Shown: one piece after another, positions 1-6,491 of the stretch
Layout: each line of letters starts with the position of its first letter
How positions within the stretch are numbered: position 1 is the first letter of the stretch
Assembly (NCBI GenBank): GCA_022573095.1
Contig: JACZUR010000085.1
Location: 1-8,396, forward strand
DNA length: 8,396 nucleotides
Direction of reading: 5' to 3'
Source of the DNA: Gemmatimonadota bacterium
GTDB lineage: Bacteria; Gemmatimonadota; Gemmatimonadetes; Gemmatimonadales; GWC2-71-9
Notes under the pieces: generated by a model
What the model was told of the DNA's origin: nothing
What the model saw: only the letters and a program-made list of their open reading frames with translations
Databases searched by the model: none
Program-made: the position numbers and the translations under genes

Positions 1-173
1 AGTTCCCATTGATCGGGGCGTACTAGCAGGTTGGCGCCGCCTTGGAGCCCGATCATTCCAGCCCCTTCCATGGACTGTATCAGGTAGGGGATCTCAGACT
101 GTTCGAGCAGTCCGCCGGCCGTTTCGGCTTCAGCGGCGGTTCGAAAGTTCGCTAGCGTCACGAGGTTTTCCAT
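1..173 (-). CDS. DUF2007-type putative signal-transducing protein (3' part cut by window edge)
   Basis: The first 57 residues of a small protein are visible, starting at an ATG at 173-171 and running off the left edge without a stop. The protein begins MENLVTLANFRTAAEAETAG and continues through GLLEQSEIPYLIQS and a GGANLLVRP segment. This is the pattern I know from the DUF2007 'putative prokaryotic signal transducing protein' family: a short beta strand, a helix with AEAE..GLLE, then I-PY and a hydrophobic LLVRP strand. The family is small and cytoplasmic and its biochemical role is not established. I see no strong Shine-Dalgarno sequence before the ATG. It follows the catabolic gene train on the same strand after a 56-base spacer, so it may be a separate unit. 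The assignment rests on pattern memory, not on a search. Confidence 0.72.
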   Translation of the reverse strand, partial: MENLVTLANFRTAAEAETAGGLLEQSEIPYLIQSMEGAGMIGLQGGANLLVRPDQWE

Positions 174-229
174 TGTTTCAATAAAGGTCGGGATGAGCTA
201 GCAAGGGAGGGGGGGGAGGGGGGACCCGC
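174..229. other. Intergenic spacer with G-rich/C-rich homopurine tract
   Basis: This is the longest non-coding stretch in the window, between the end of the amidohydrolase gene and the DUF2007 gene. On the plus strand, bases 205-223 are a homopurine run of 3, 8 and 6 guanines separated by single adenines. The plus strand is the template for these genes, so a transcript reading through would be C-rich here. Four G3 runs with 1-2 base loops can be drawn, so a template-strand quadruplex is possible, and the near-mirror purine tract could also form a triplex. I see no stem-loop followed by a U-run in the minus-strand transcript. A C-rich, G-poor RNA segment is what Rho tends to load on, so this may be where the operon ends, but that is inference. 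Confidence 0.45.
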
Positions 230-1087
230 CTATACAGGGAATAGTTGGATGGGGGTCAGTCTGGTAATCGAGTCTTTGAGGTCACTATCGAGAGGCAGAG
301 CCAGGAACTGATCCAGATTCTGCCGCAGCCCCCTGACTCCCGGACTGGGCCAGTCGGTGCCCCAGATGACCCTGTCTCCTATCTCGCCGATACGCGGGAA
401 ATAATCCAAGAGTTTCTTTGGTGGAATTCCCGAAAGTTCGAGATAGACATTCCTGTGACGTCGCAGCACGAAGAACGCTTCGTCCATCCAGAGCGGCCGG
501 CCGCCGTGTGCCATCAGTATGGTCAGGTCGGGAAAGTCTATTGCCACATCGTCCAGCTCCATGGGACGGCCGTACTTGGATCGCGCCCCGGGAAAGATGC
601 TCGTGCCGGTGTGAATCATTACCGGCAGTCCGCGTTCCTCGCATCGACGATAGATGCGTCCTAGGGATTCCAAGCCCTGAGTGTAGGCGTTCGCAGCGTA
701 GCACTGATGTGGGGGGTGTATCTTCAGGCACCTGATACCCAGTCGCAGGAGTTCTTCGACCTGGCCTTCCGGGTCACGCGTGTGAAGTGCATTGACGCCG
801 CCAAACGGTATCAGCCTCTCCGGAGCAGCCTCAGCGTATCGGGAAGCGAACTCGTTTGTCGAGTCGTCGAACCCCATCACGTCCTGGCTTGGATAGTTGA
901 TTAGTCCGGTGCGCCAGATGTTGTCTCGATCCATCACCTCGAGAAGCATCTTCGGGTCGTCGGTCAGTTCGATCAGCCAGTCCCAGTGATCTTCCTTGCC
1001 CTTGCGCATGACGGCGGCGACATCAGGCTTCAGGTCCCTGAAGGGCTGGATGTGGATATGGATGTCGGTCACACCCGGTAGTGTCAT
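230..1087 (-). CDS. Amidohydrolase-2 family metal-dependent hydrolase/decarboxylase
   Basis: This 285-residue protein has the TIM-barrel metal-dependent hydrolase pattern of the amidohydrolase-2 (ACMSD-like) family, and it is about the usual length. Visible metal-site motifs are H10-I-H12 after strand 1 (TDIHIH), KIHPP at 122-126, MIHTG with His159, MAHGG with His194, and WGTDWP with Asp245 near the C-terminus. There is no signal peptide, so it is probably cytoplasmic. Family members hydrolyse or non-oxidatively decarboxylate cyclic or dienoic acids, often in aromatic catabolism; the substrate here cannot be read from sequence. The ATG at 1087 overlaps the stop of the upstream hydratase gene in a 4-base ATGA, so it is translationally coupled and belongs to the same transcription unit. 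An AAGGG sits at 1091-1095, rather close to the start. It is the last gene before the C-rich spacer. Confidence 0.85.
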   Translation of the reverse strand: MTLPGVTDIHIHIQPFRDLKPDVAAVMRKGKEDHWDWLIELTDDPKMLLEVMDRDNIWRTGLINYPSQDVMGFDDSTNEFASRYAEAAPERLIPFGGVNALHTRDPEGQVEELLRLGIRCLKIHPPHQCYAANAYTQGLESLGRIYRRCEERGLPVMIHTGTSIFPGARSKYGRPMELDDVAIDFPDLTILMAHGGRPLWMDEAFFVLRRHRNVYLELSGIPPKKLLDYFPRIGEIGDRVIWGTDWPSPGVRGLRQNLDQFLALPLDSDLKDSITRLTPIQLFPV

Positions 1088-1863
1088 CTACCCTTGAACT
1101 CAGGTGTGCGCTTTTCGAGGAAGGCCGCAACGCCCTCCGCTTTGTCTTCGGACGAGAACGCCAAGCCGAAAAGAGTCTTTTCGTGGCGCAGGCCTTCGTC
1201 GAGCGGGGCCCGAACACTCGCTCGTGCGGCTTCTTTGATGAGCTGGAGTGCCACCGGGCTCTTCTGTGCAATCGAAGCCGCTAGTTCTCTTACCCGCGCC
1301 ATCAACTCGTCGGCGGGTACCACTTCATCCACGAGTCCGATACGAAGGGCTTCGTCGGCGTTGATCATGTCGCCGGTGTACATGAGTTTGAGCGCGGTCC
1401 CTAGGCCCACGAGACGGGGGAGCCTCTGCGTGCCGCCGCCACCGGGAATGATTCCCAGATTGACCTCCGGTTGTCCAAGTTTCGCCTTGTCCGACGCGAT
1501 ACGTATGTCGCATGCCATCGCGATTTCGCACCCGCCGCCTAAACAGAATCCGTTGATCGCCGCGATTATCGGTTTGGGAAACGCGTCGGCGGCCTCGAAC
1601 ACCGTTGGTGAACTCATCGCCCTGTACTGATCTACCGGACTCCGCCCCTCGAATTCGGTTATGTCGGCGCCCGCGATGAAGGCTTTGCCGGCGCCGGTCA
1701 GGACTGCGACTCGGATTTCATCGTCATCTTTGAGGTCTTCGAACGCGGCGATGAGTTCGCGTCGAGTGGGTCCGTTGAGAGCATTGAGTTTATCAGGGCG
1801 ATTTATGGTCAACGTCGCTATGGCATCGCCCTTATCGACTAATACGTTTACTGCTTCGGCCAT
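1084..1863 (-). CDS. Enoyl-CoA hydratase (crotonase family, PaaF/Crt-like)
   Basis: This complete 259-residue crotonase-fold enzyme should add water to a 2-enoyl-CoA to give the 3-hydroxyacyl-CoA. Both hydratase glutamates are present: Glu113 in GGGCEIAMACD and Glu133 in GQPEVNLGIIPG. The GAGKAFIAGADI segment (57-68) and Gly110 supply the expected oxyanion-hole region. The length and the C-terminal FKG ending are typical of monofunctional bacterial hydratases. In a paa-type pathway this would be the 2,3-dehydroadipyl-CoA hydratase (PaaF role); a general short-chain crotonase is equally compatible with the sequence. Its ATG lies inside the 3' end of the dehydrogenase gene (16-base overlap), with AAAGGA 8 bases upstream at 1872-1877. 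Dehydrogenase and hydratase next to each other catalyse consecutive beta-oxidation steps. Confidence 0.92.
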   Translation of the reverse strand: MAEAVNVLVDKGDAIATLTINRPDKLNALNGPTRRELIAAFEDLKDDDEIRVAVLTGAGKAFIAGADITEFEGRSPVDQYRAMSSPTVFEAADAFPKPIIAAINGFCLGGGCEIAMACDIRIASDKAKLGQPEVNLGIIPGGGGTQRLPRLVGLGTALKLMYTGDMINADEALRIGLVDEVVPADELMARVRELAASIAQKSPVALQLIKEAARASVRAPLDEGLRHEKTLFGLAFSSEDKAEGVAAFLEKRTPEFKGR

Positions 1864-2702
1864 ACGTAGAATCCTTTCCCGGTTTTCTTTCCCAGCTCAC
1901 CCGAACTCACTTTGTCCTTCAGGATCTGCGGCGGTTGATACTGTGTTGAGTGAAACTCGCTGAAGAGGTGTTCAGCAATTGCGAGTCTAATGTCGAGTCC
2001 TACGAGATCGGAAACTCTCAGCGGTCCCATTGGATGGCCGTAACCGAGTTCCATTGCCTTATCGATATCTTCTGGTGATGCGACTCCCTGTTCGACCATC
2101 CGCATAGCCTCCAATCCCAGCACCACGCCCAGCCGGGAGGTTGCAAATCCAGGCGTATCTTTAACTGAGATAGCGGTCTTACCCATATGTTCGGCGACTT
2201 CGCGTACAGTGGCGAGCGTTTCTGGGGACGTATCTGCGTGAGACACGATCTCGACCAACTTCATGATGTGAACAGGATTGAAAAAGTGCATGCCGACGAC
2301 CTTATCAGGCCGCTCTGTCACCTCGGCGATCTGTCCTATTGATAGCGAGGAAGTGTTGGATGCCAGTATGGCGGACGGATCTGCCTGTGAGTCCAGCTCG
2401 GCGAATAGCGATCGTTTGACGTCGATGTCCTCGATAATCGCCTCGATGACTAACTGCGCGTTCTCGACTGCGGCGTTCCGATCGCCGGTGAATGTAATGC
2501 GGGCCAGCGCCGCGTCTGCAACCTCCTGGGTGGCCTTTCCACGCTCAACCGCACCCGCGAGATTTCCGGCGACGTTCGATTGCGCCCGGTCGAGTGCCGC
2601 CGCGGTGGTGTCCGTTATCGCAACATCGTAGCCGGCCATCGCGGCGACTTGAGCGATTCCATGTCCCATCGTCCCGGAGCCAATCACTGATATCTTCGTC
2701 AT
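1848..2702 (-). CDS. 3-hydroxyacyl-CoA dehydrogenase (3-hydroxybutyryl/3-hydroxyadipyl-CoA type, PaaH/Hbd-like)
   Basis: This 284-residue, single-function dehydrogenase oxidises 3-hydroxyacyl-CoA to 3-oxoacyl-CoA with NAD(+). The N-terminal Rossmann motif GSGTMG (8-13) is followed by an acidic residue at the end of strand 2 (Asp31), which favours NAD. The active site shows SNTSS (115-119), His139 in GMHFFNPVH and Glu151 in KLVEIV, the usual His-Glu pair. The C-terminal domain has GYGHPMGPL (221-228) and the terminal GKGFY motif (275-279). At the position where most relatives have Asn (PGF-xx-N-R) this protein has Ser189 in PGFATSR. Length matches Hbd/PaaH/FadB2 proteins. The start ATG shares one base with the stop of the phosphodiesterase gene (TGATG). 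In a paa-type route it would act on 3-hydroxyadipyl-CoA; the chain length preference cannot be told. Confidence 0.93.
   Translation of the reverse strand: MTKISVIGSGTMGHGIAQVAAMAGYDVAITDTTAAALDRAQSNVAGNLAGAVERGKATQEVADAALARITFTGDRNAAVENAQLVIEAIIEDIDVKRSLFAELDSQADPSAILASNTSSLSIGQIAEVTERPDKVVGMHFFNPVHIMKLVEIVSHADTSPETLATVREVAEHMGKTAISVKDTPGFATSRLGVVLGLEAMRMVEQGVASPEDIDKAMELGYGHPMGPLRVSDLVGLDIRLAIAEHLFSEFHSTQYQPPQILKDKVSSGELGKKTGKGFYVWPKQ
1872..1877 (-). promoter_or_regulatory. Shine-Dalgarno of the hydratase gene inside the dehydrogenase gene
   Basis: The minus strand carries AAAGGA eight bases before the ATG at 1863. These bases also encode part of the conserved C-terminal GKGFY motif of the upstream dehydrogenase. 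The site supports the overlapping start over later in-frame starts. Confidence 0.7.
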
Positions 2703-3364
2703 CAGACTATTCGTTTTCCTACATCGGGTTTGTTTGTACAGATCGCGTCGACGCCCGAGGCAATCAATTCTTTCATCTCGCTCGCATCATCCGTCGTCCA
2801 CGCAAAAACTCGCACGTCGTCGGCATGCGCGGCGTCAATTAGTTGCGCGTCCAAGAAACCCTGCGCCTGCCAAAGTATCGATGCTCCGGTGTCCAACCAC
2901 TGCGATTGCGGATGCACCAGAATAGATACTGAGAGAACCCCGTACTCGATATCGGCACGCTGCTGCCGCAGCCGTTTGATGAGACGATGATCGAAGCTGT
3001 GGACCTGGCATCGGCAGGGAGCGCGGCCAATGCGCGCAAAGAGCTGTGCGTCATGGGAGGGCGGAAGATTCTTGACTTCAATGTACGCGGTTACTTTGTT
3101 GCCGATCTCTTGAAGCGCTTGGTCCAACGTCGGTATAGCTGTACCGTCATCTAGCCGCAGCTGTAGTAGTACTTCGAGATCCGTGTCCGAAATCTTGCTA
3201 TCCTGAATGCGGTCGTCATGATGAACGACTAGCTCCCCGTCTCTAGTGCCGTGGACATCCAACTCAACGCCGTCTGCACCCATTTCGACCGCCAGGCGAA
3301 AGGCCTCGATGGTGTTTTCCAACGCGTAGGCAGACGCGCCGCGGTGAGCTATTACGTGCGCCAA
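2702..3364 (-). CDS. Glycerophosphodiester phosphodiesterase (cytoplasmic, UgpQ/GDPD type)
   Basis: This 220-residue protein carries the full GDPD signature and should hydrolyse glycerophosphodiesters to glycerol-3-phosphate plus an alcohol in a metal-dependent reaction. Visible motifs are HRG with His7 and Arg8, ENT at 16-18, Glu34 and Asp36 in VELDVHGTRDG, His49 in VVHHDD, Glu96 and Lys98 in YIEVKN, Trp189 in FAWT, and the C-terminal GVDAICTNKP. There is no signal peptide or membrane segment, so it should be cytoplasmic; it is slightly short for the family. The start must be TTG at 3364, because HRG lies six codons in and no ATG precedes it. That TTG directly abuts the TAA of the oxygenase gene, in the same frame, with no Shine-Dalgarno nearby. 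The function has no obvious link to the surrounding acyl-CoA enzymes. Confidence 0.9.
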   Translation of the reverse strand: MAHVIAHRGASAYALENTIEAFRLAVEMGADGVELDVHGTRDGELVVHHDDRIQDSKISDTDLEVLLQLRLDDGTAIPTLDQALQEIGNKVTAYIEVKNLPPSHDAQLFARIGRAPCRCQVHSFDHRLIKRLRQQRADIEYGVLSVSILVHPQSQWLDTGASILWQAQGFLDAQLIDAAHADDVRVFAWTTDDASEMKELIASGVDAICTNKPDVGKRIV

Positions 3365-4471
3365 TTAGTTGAGGCTACGCAGCTCGATCCACTCGTTCTC
3401 CTTCTGGAGGCTTTCAAGCTGCCTGTAGTCGTCTTCACTGGGCGTTACGGACGCGAGGTACTGTGAGTACCTATCCGCACTAAGAGGCTCACCGTCGACT
3501 GTGTAGTGCTGGTGAGCGTAATCACCGATTTTTCGATTGAAAGACATCTCCGGTATGCGGAGCCAGCGGTCACGATCGGGTATTTGACTATTCAATCTGT
3601 CAACGAGGCGGATTACTTCGTCACAGTACAACTGTCGAGACGCCTCATTGAGGCGATCCTTTTGCGCATCTTTCCGGTTGTCGCGTTCGTCGAATCTTCC
3701 CTTGATGCCCCATACGTACGCCCAATGAGCAGACGACGAGTGATCGGTACCGAAGAGATCGAACGCAGTGGGGACCCACTTGTTGAAGAACTTCTGCATC
3801 AGCTCGGGAGGTACGACGCCTGCTTTGATAATCCGCAGCAGGCCGCTGTTGCCGGTGCCTAAGTGGTAGCTCTCTTCCTTGAGCATCGGTCCCATCGACC
3901 GTGCCAGCGGATCGAACGCCGAGGTCGATAGCATCTTGAGTTGGAACTTGCCGTCGCGGTCTATGAACTGCGCGTAGGTGAAGAAGTCGAGCCAGTTGGC
4001 AATCATCACGTTGAAGCTTCCCAAGAGCCGTTGTCCTTCGTCCGCGGTACGTTCGAGCATCTTCTGAGCTTCGCGGCGCCCTTCGTCGCCGAAGTGCTCA
4101 CACAGCAGGTAAGACATCTGCCAGCCGTGTCTCATCTCTTCGCACATTACGCGCATGATGGAAAGGAGGTCGTAGTCACTTGGTGGACTGAGAAGCAGGT
4201 TCCGCTGCTGTTCAACGGAGGCGAACTCTGTGTCGCCCTGGTAGATGATGAGATTCATAAGGGCGTCCCGGACCCGCTGATCTGGAATATGCATCAGCGT
4301 GGGCCACTTGAGTTGGCCCTTATAATGGCCGAACTCGATTTCCGTCGCTTCCGGCTCTCCGAACTTGATGTCGAATTCGAATTCGCGAAGTTCCTTGCGT
4401 TCCAGCCCGATGGAGTCCTGCCAGAAGTAGAAGTAATCGATCCAGTCGTCCCAATTATGAACCTTGCGCAT
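3365..4471 (-). CDS. BoxB/PaaA-family diiron oxygenase (putative aryl-CoA epoxidase)
   Basis: This 368-residue ferritin-like protein belongs to the phenylacetate/benzoyl-CoA epoxidase family. Two EExxH-type diiron motifs are visible: Glu112/His115 in CEEMRHGW and Glu200/His203 in KEESYHL. Glu82 in YQGDTEFASVEQQ is a further likely ligand, and an acidic residue in the segment 162-173 (DFFTYAQFIDRD) probably completes the site. DTE-ASVEQQR, the FDPLAR stretch (186-191) and the C-terminal PSEDDY segment are closer to what I remember of BoxB (benzoyl-CoA 2,3-epoxidase) than to E. coli PaaA. Typical BoxB is about 470 residues, so this protein is shorter, mainly at the N-terminus. The reaction would be O2-dependent epoxidation of an aromatic CoA thioester and needs a reductase not seen here. 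ATG at 4471 has a good AAGGA 7 bases upstream. The substrate is unproven. Confidence 0.82.
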   Translation of the reverse strand: MRKVHNWDDWIDYFYFWQDSIGLERKELREFEFDIKFGEPEATEIEFGHYKGQLKWPTLMHIPDQRVRDALMNLIIYQGDTEFASVEQQRNLLLSPPSDYDLLSIMRVMCEEMRHGWQMSYLLCEHFGDEGRREAQKMLERTADEGQRLLGSFNVMIANWLDFFTYAQFIDRDGKFQLKMLSTSAFDPLARSMGPMLKEESYHLGTGNSGLLRIIKAGVVPPELMQKFFNKWVPTAFDLFGTDHSSSAHWAYVWGIKGRFDERDNRKDAQKDRLNEASRQLYCDEVIRLVDRLNSQIPDRDRWLRIPEMSFNRKIGDYAHQHYTVDGEPLSADRYSQYLASVTPSEDDYRQLESLQKENEWIELRSLN

Positions 4472-4478
4472 ATGTAAA

Positions 4479-4483
4479 TCCTT
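4479..4483 (-). promoter_or_regulatory. Shine-Dalgarno of the oxygenase gene
   Basis: AAGGA on the minus strand lies seven bases before the ATG at 4471. It sits in the 23-base gap at 4472-4494, the only true intergenic gap within the operon. The oxygenase gene thus has its own free ribosome binding site rather than one embedded in the preceding gene. Confidence 0.75.
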
Positions 4484-4494
4484 AGTGTGCCGAG

Positions 4495-5301
4495 TTACTT
4501 ACCCTTGAAGTTGGGCTGACGTTTTTCTACGAAAGCCTGAAATCCTTCGCGGACGTCTTCACTCTGGAAACATGTGAGCTGGTTCTGTAACTCGATATCC
4601 AACATTTCGTCCAGCGTGCTTTCGAAACTCTGATAGATCGCCTGCTTCGAGAGGGCCAGAGCGATGGGCGGCTTCTTGGCGAGAAACATCGCAAGTTTTC
4701 GCGTAGCCTTGGGTAGCTGGTCGTGGGGGACCACCTCGTTTATGATGCCCATGCGGTTAGCCTCGAACGCGTCGATCATCTCGCCCTTGAAAATCATCTC
4801 TATCGCTCTCGAGTAACCGACAAGGCGGGGGAGGAAAAAAGTTCCGCCCCAATCCGGGTGCAGGCCAATGCTATTGAACGTTTGGCCAAGTGACGCTCGG
4901 TCCGACGCAATGCGGAGGTCGCACGCCAGAGCGAGATTGGCGCCGCCGCCAGCAGCGGGACCGTTCATGCTCGCTATCACGGGTTTGGGGGCCTTCCTGA
5001 TAGCGGTTACGACGTCGCGACCTGCCTCGACGAGTGATTCAAACGCGGCGACATTCCCCTCTTCGATCAGCTGTCGCATATAGTCGATGTCGGCTCCGGC
5101 GCAGAAGGCGCGCCCGGCGCCGGTAATCACGATGACGCGTACGTCGTCGCTCTGCGCGAGCTCGGTAACAACCCCCGCTAGTTCCTCCCGCATACTATCT
5201 ACGAACGCGTTCAGTTTGTCGGGGCGGTTAAGCGTGATCGTCCCGATCGCGCCGTCGATGCCGACTAATAGGTACTCTGAACGAGTCGCAGCCGTGCTCA
5301 C
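4495..5301 (-). CDS. paaG: PaaG-like enoyl-CoA isomerase (crotonase family)
   Basis: This 268-residue crotonase-fold protein looks like an isomerase rather than a hydratase. The first hydratase Glu is replaced by Asn122 in AAGGGANLALACD and the second by Phe142 in GQTFNSIGLHPDWGG. Asp150 follows the conserved proline, the position of the catalytic Asp of PaaG. PaaG converts ring 1,2-epoxyphenylacetyl-CoA to oxepin-CoA and also shifts a double bond later in the pathway. The AAG-GA and PD-GGT-LPR pattern matches what I recall of E. coli PaaG. I chose the GTG at 5301, which overlaps the thiolase stop as GTGA with GGAG five bases upstream. A longer in-frame ATG at 5346 would add 15 unconserved residues and overlap the thiolase gene by 49 bases. 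Menaquinone-type or ECI-type isomerase is the main alternative. Confidence 0.82.
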   Translation of the reverse strand: MSTAATRSEYLLVGIDGAIGTITLNRPDKLNAFVDSMREELAGVVTELAQSDDVRVIVITGAGRAFCAGADIDYMRQLIEEGNVAAFESLVEAGRDVVTAIRKAPKPVIASMNGPAAGGGANLALACDLRIASDRASLGQTFNSIGLHPDWGGTFFLPRLVGYSRAIEMIFKGEMIDAFEANRMGIINEVVPHDQLPKATRKLAMFLAKKPPIALALSKQAIYQSFESTLDEMLDIELQNQLTCFQSEDVREGFQAFVEKRQPNFKGK

Positions 5302-6491
5302 TGGCTCTCCACAATCATTGCAATCCCCTGACCGACTCCGATACACATCGTCACCAATCCGTACCTGCCGCCGCTTCGCTTTAGCGCGTGAACCAGAGTC
5401 GTAAGTAGTTTCGCTCCTGTGCCACCGAGCGGGTGCCCGAGCGCTATGGCACCGCCGTAGATGTTCACCTTTTCGACGTCCAACTTCAGATCCCTAATGC
5501 AGGCGATCGACTGCGCCGCGAACGCTTCATTGATCTCTACCAAGTCAATGTCGTCTATGCCTAACCCAGCTCGTTCCAGCGCTTTCTTCGTGGCCGGGAT
5601 CGGTCCCAGTCCCATGCATGACGGGTCGACGCCCGCGACAGCCGACGATACCACCCTCGCCACCGGCTTTGTATCTGTGGCCGTAGCCGATTCTTCCGAC
5701 AGCACCAGCAGCGCCGCCGCGCCGTCGTTGATCCCGCTCGATGATGCAGCCGTGACCGTTCCACCTTCCTTAAAAGCCGGTTTCAGTTTGCCAAGGTGTT
5801 CCATCGTGACATCGCGCGGATGCTCATCTTGCGAGAACTCGACGTCCGGCCCCTTTCGCTGCGGAACCGGGACGGGAACGATCTCGTCGCTGAACACACC
5901 CTCGTCGAGCGCCGCCTTAGCTTTCTGCTGGCTTCGCAACGCGAACTGATCCTGCTCTTCCCGGGAGATACCGTACTGCTCTGCTACCACTTCAGCTGTT
6001 TCACCCAAAGAAATCCTCCACTCACCGCGCATTGCGGGGTTCACGAATCGCCACCCCACCGTGGTGTCGGCCGTCTGAGGCTGGTGTCTGTCCCATGGGT
6101 TACCTGTTTTCAACGTCACGTATGGTGCGCGGGTCATGCTCTCGACGCCACCCGCGACGAACGAGTCTCCCTCATCAGCCTTTATTGCGTGTGCCGCGTT
6201 CACTACAGCCTGCAGTCCCGAACCGCACAGGCGATTTACGGTCTGCCCGGGCACCTCAACCGGAAAACCCGCGAGCAGCGCTGCCATTCGAGCCACGTTG
6301 CGGTTGTCCTCCCCGGCTTGGTTTGCGCAGCCGAGAATTACATCGTCGAGTTTCGCCGGATCGAATCCGACGCGATCGACCGCCGCCTTCACCGAGATAG
6401 CTGCGAGATCGTCTGCTCTAACGTTAGCTAAAGCTCCGCCGTGCGTTCCGACGGGAGTCCGTACCGCCGAGCAGATAAACACGTCGCTCAA
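5298..6491 (-). CDS. paaJ: Thiolase, PaaJ/PcaF-like (3-oxoadipyl-CoA / 3-oxo-5,6-dehydrosuberyl-CoA thiolase)
   Basis: This 397-residue degradative thiolase cleaves a 3-oxoacyl-CoA with CoA to release acetyl-CoA. All catalytic parts are visible: nucleophile Cys89 in NRLCGSG, NEAF at 321-324, His353 in GGAIALGHPLG, and Cys383 in MCIGVGQG. The segments RADDLAAI, GCANQAGEDNRNVARMA, GGVESMTRAP and TTVGWRFVNPAM match the PaaJ/PcaF group more closely than FadA or acetoacetyl-CoA thiolases, as far as I recall. In phenylacetate catabolism PaaJ acts twice, first on 3-oxo-5,6-dehydrosuberyl-CoA and then on 3-oxoadipyl-CoA. The apparent start is TTG at 6491 in a TTGA overlap with the aldehyde dehydrogenase stop, with only a weak GGA upstream; a GTG three codons later is possible. 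Confidence 0.9.
   Translation of the reverse strand: MSDVFICSAVRTPVGTHGGALANVRADDLAAISVKAAVDRVGFDPAKLDDVILGCANQAGEDNRNVARMAALLAGFPVEVPGQTVNRLCGSGLQAVVNAAHAIKADEGDSFVAGGVESMTRAPYVTLKTGNPWDRHQPQTADTTVGWRFVNPAMRGEWRISLGETAEVVAEQYGISREEQDQFALRSQQKAKAALDEGVFSDEIVPVPVPQRKGPDVEFSQDEHPRDVTMEHLGKLKPAFKEGGTVTAASSSGINDGAAALLVLSEESATATDTKPVARVVSSAVAGVDPSCMGLGPIPATKKALERAGLGIDDIDLVEINEAFAAQSIACIRDLKLDVEKVNIYGGAIALGHPLGGTGAKLLTTLVHALKRSGGRYGLVTMCIGVGQGIAMIVESQ
5307..5310 (-). promoter_or_regulatory. Shine-Dalgarno favouring the GTG start of the PaaG-like gene
   Basis: GGAG (part of GGAGAG) on the minus strand lies five bases before the GTG at 5301, inside the last codons of the thiolase gene. Together with the GTGA stop/start overlap it favours this start over the upstream ATG at 5346. 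Confidence 0.6.

Noticed and set aside
174..229. Intrinsic terminator after the amidohydrolase gene
   Set aside because: The minus-strand transcript is C-rich with no stable stem followed by a U-run; the GCTAGC palindrome is too short.
245..664. Open plus-strand frame of 139 codons opposite the amidohydrolase gene
   Set aside because: No family features; the opposite strand encodes a motif-complete enzyme and the plus frame has no supporting start context.
4374..4386. Tandem GAATTC-containing repeat
   Set aside because: It simply encodes a Glu-Phe-Glu-Phe stretch of the oxygenase and is not part of a larger repeat.
3941..4477. Plus-strand frame of 178 codons antisense to the oxygenase gene
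   Set aside because: Mirrors the acidic/hydrophobic pattern of the real gene and shows no independent domain.
5302..5346. N-terminal extension of the PaaG-like protein from an ATG at 5346
   Set aside because: The 15 extra residues are not crotonase-like and overlap the thiolase by 49 bases; the GTG at 5301 has a GGAG site and a GTGA overlap.
5796..6431. Open plus-strand frame of 211 codons opposite the thiolase gene
   Set aside because: Its translation has no recognisable domain and lies fully antisense to a thiolase with all catalytic motifs; it is a by-product of that gene's codon use.
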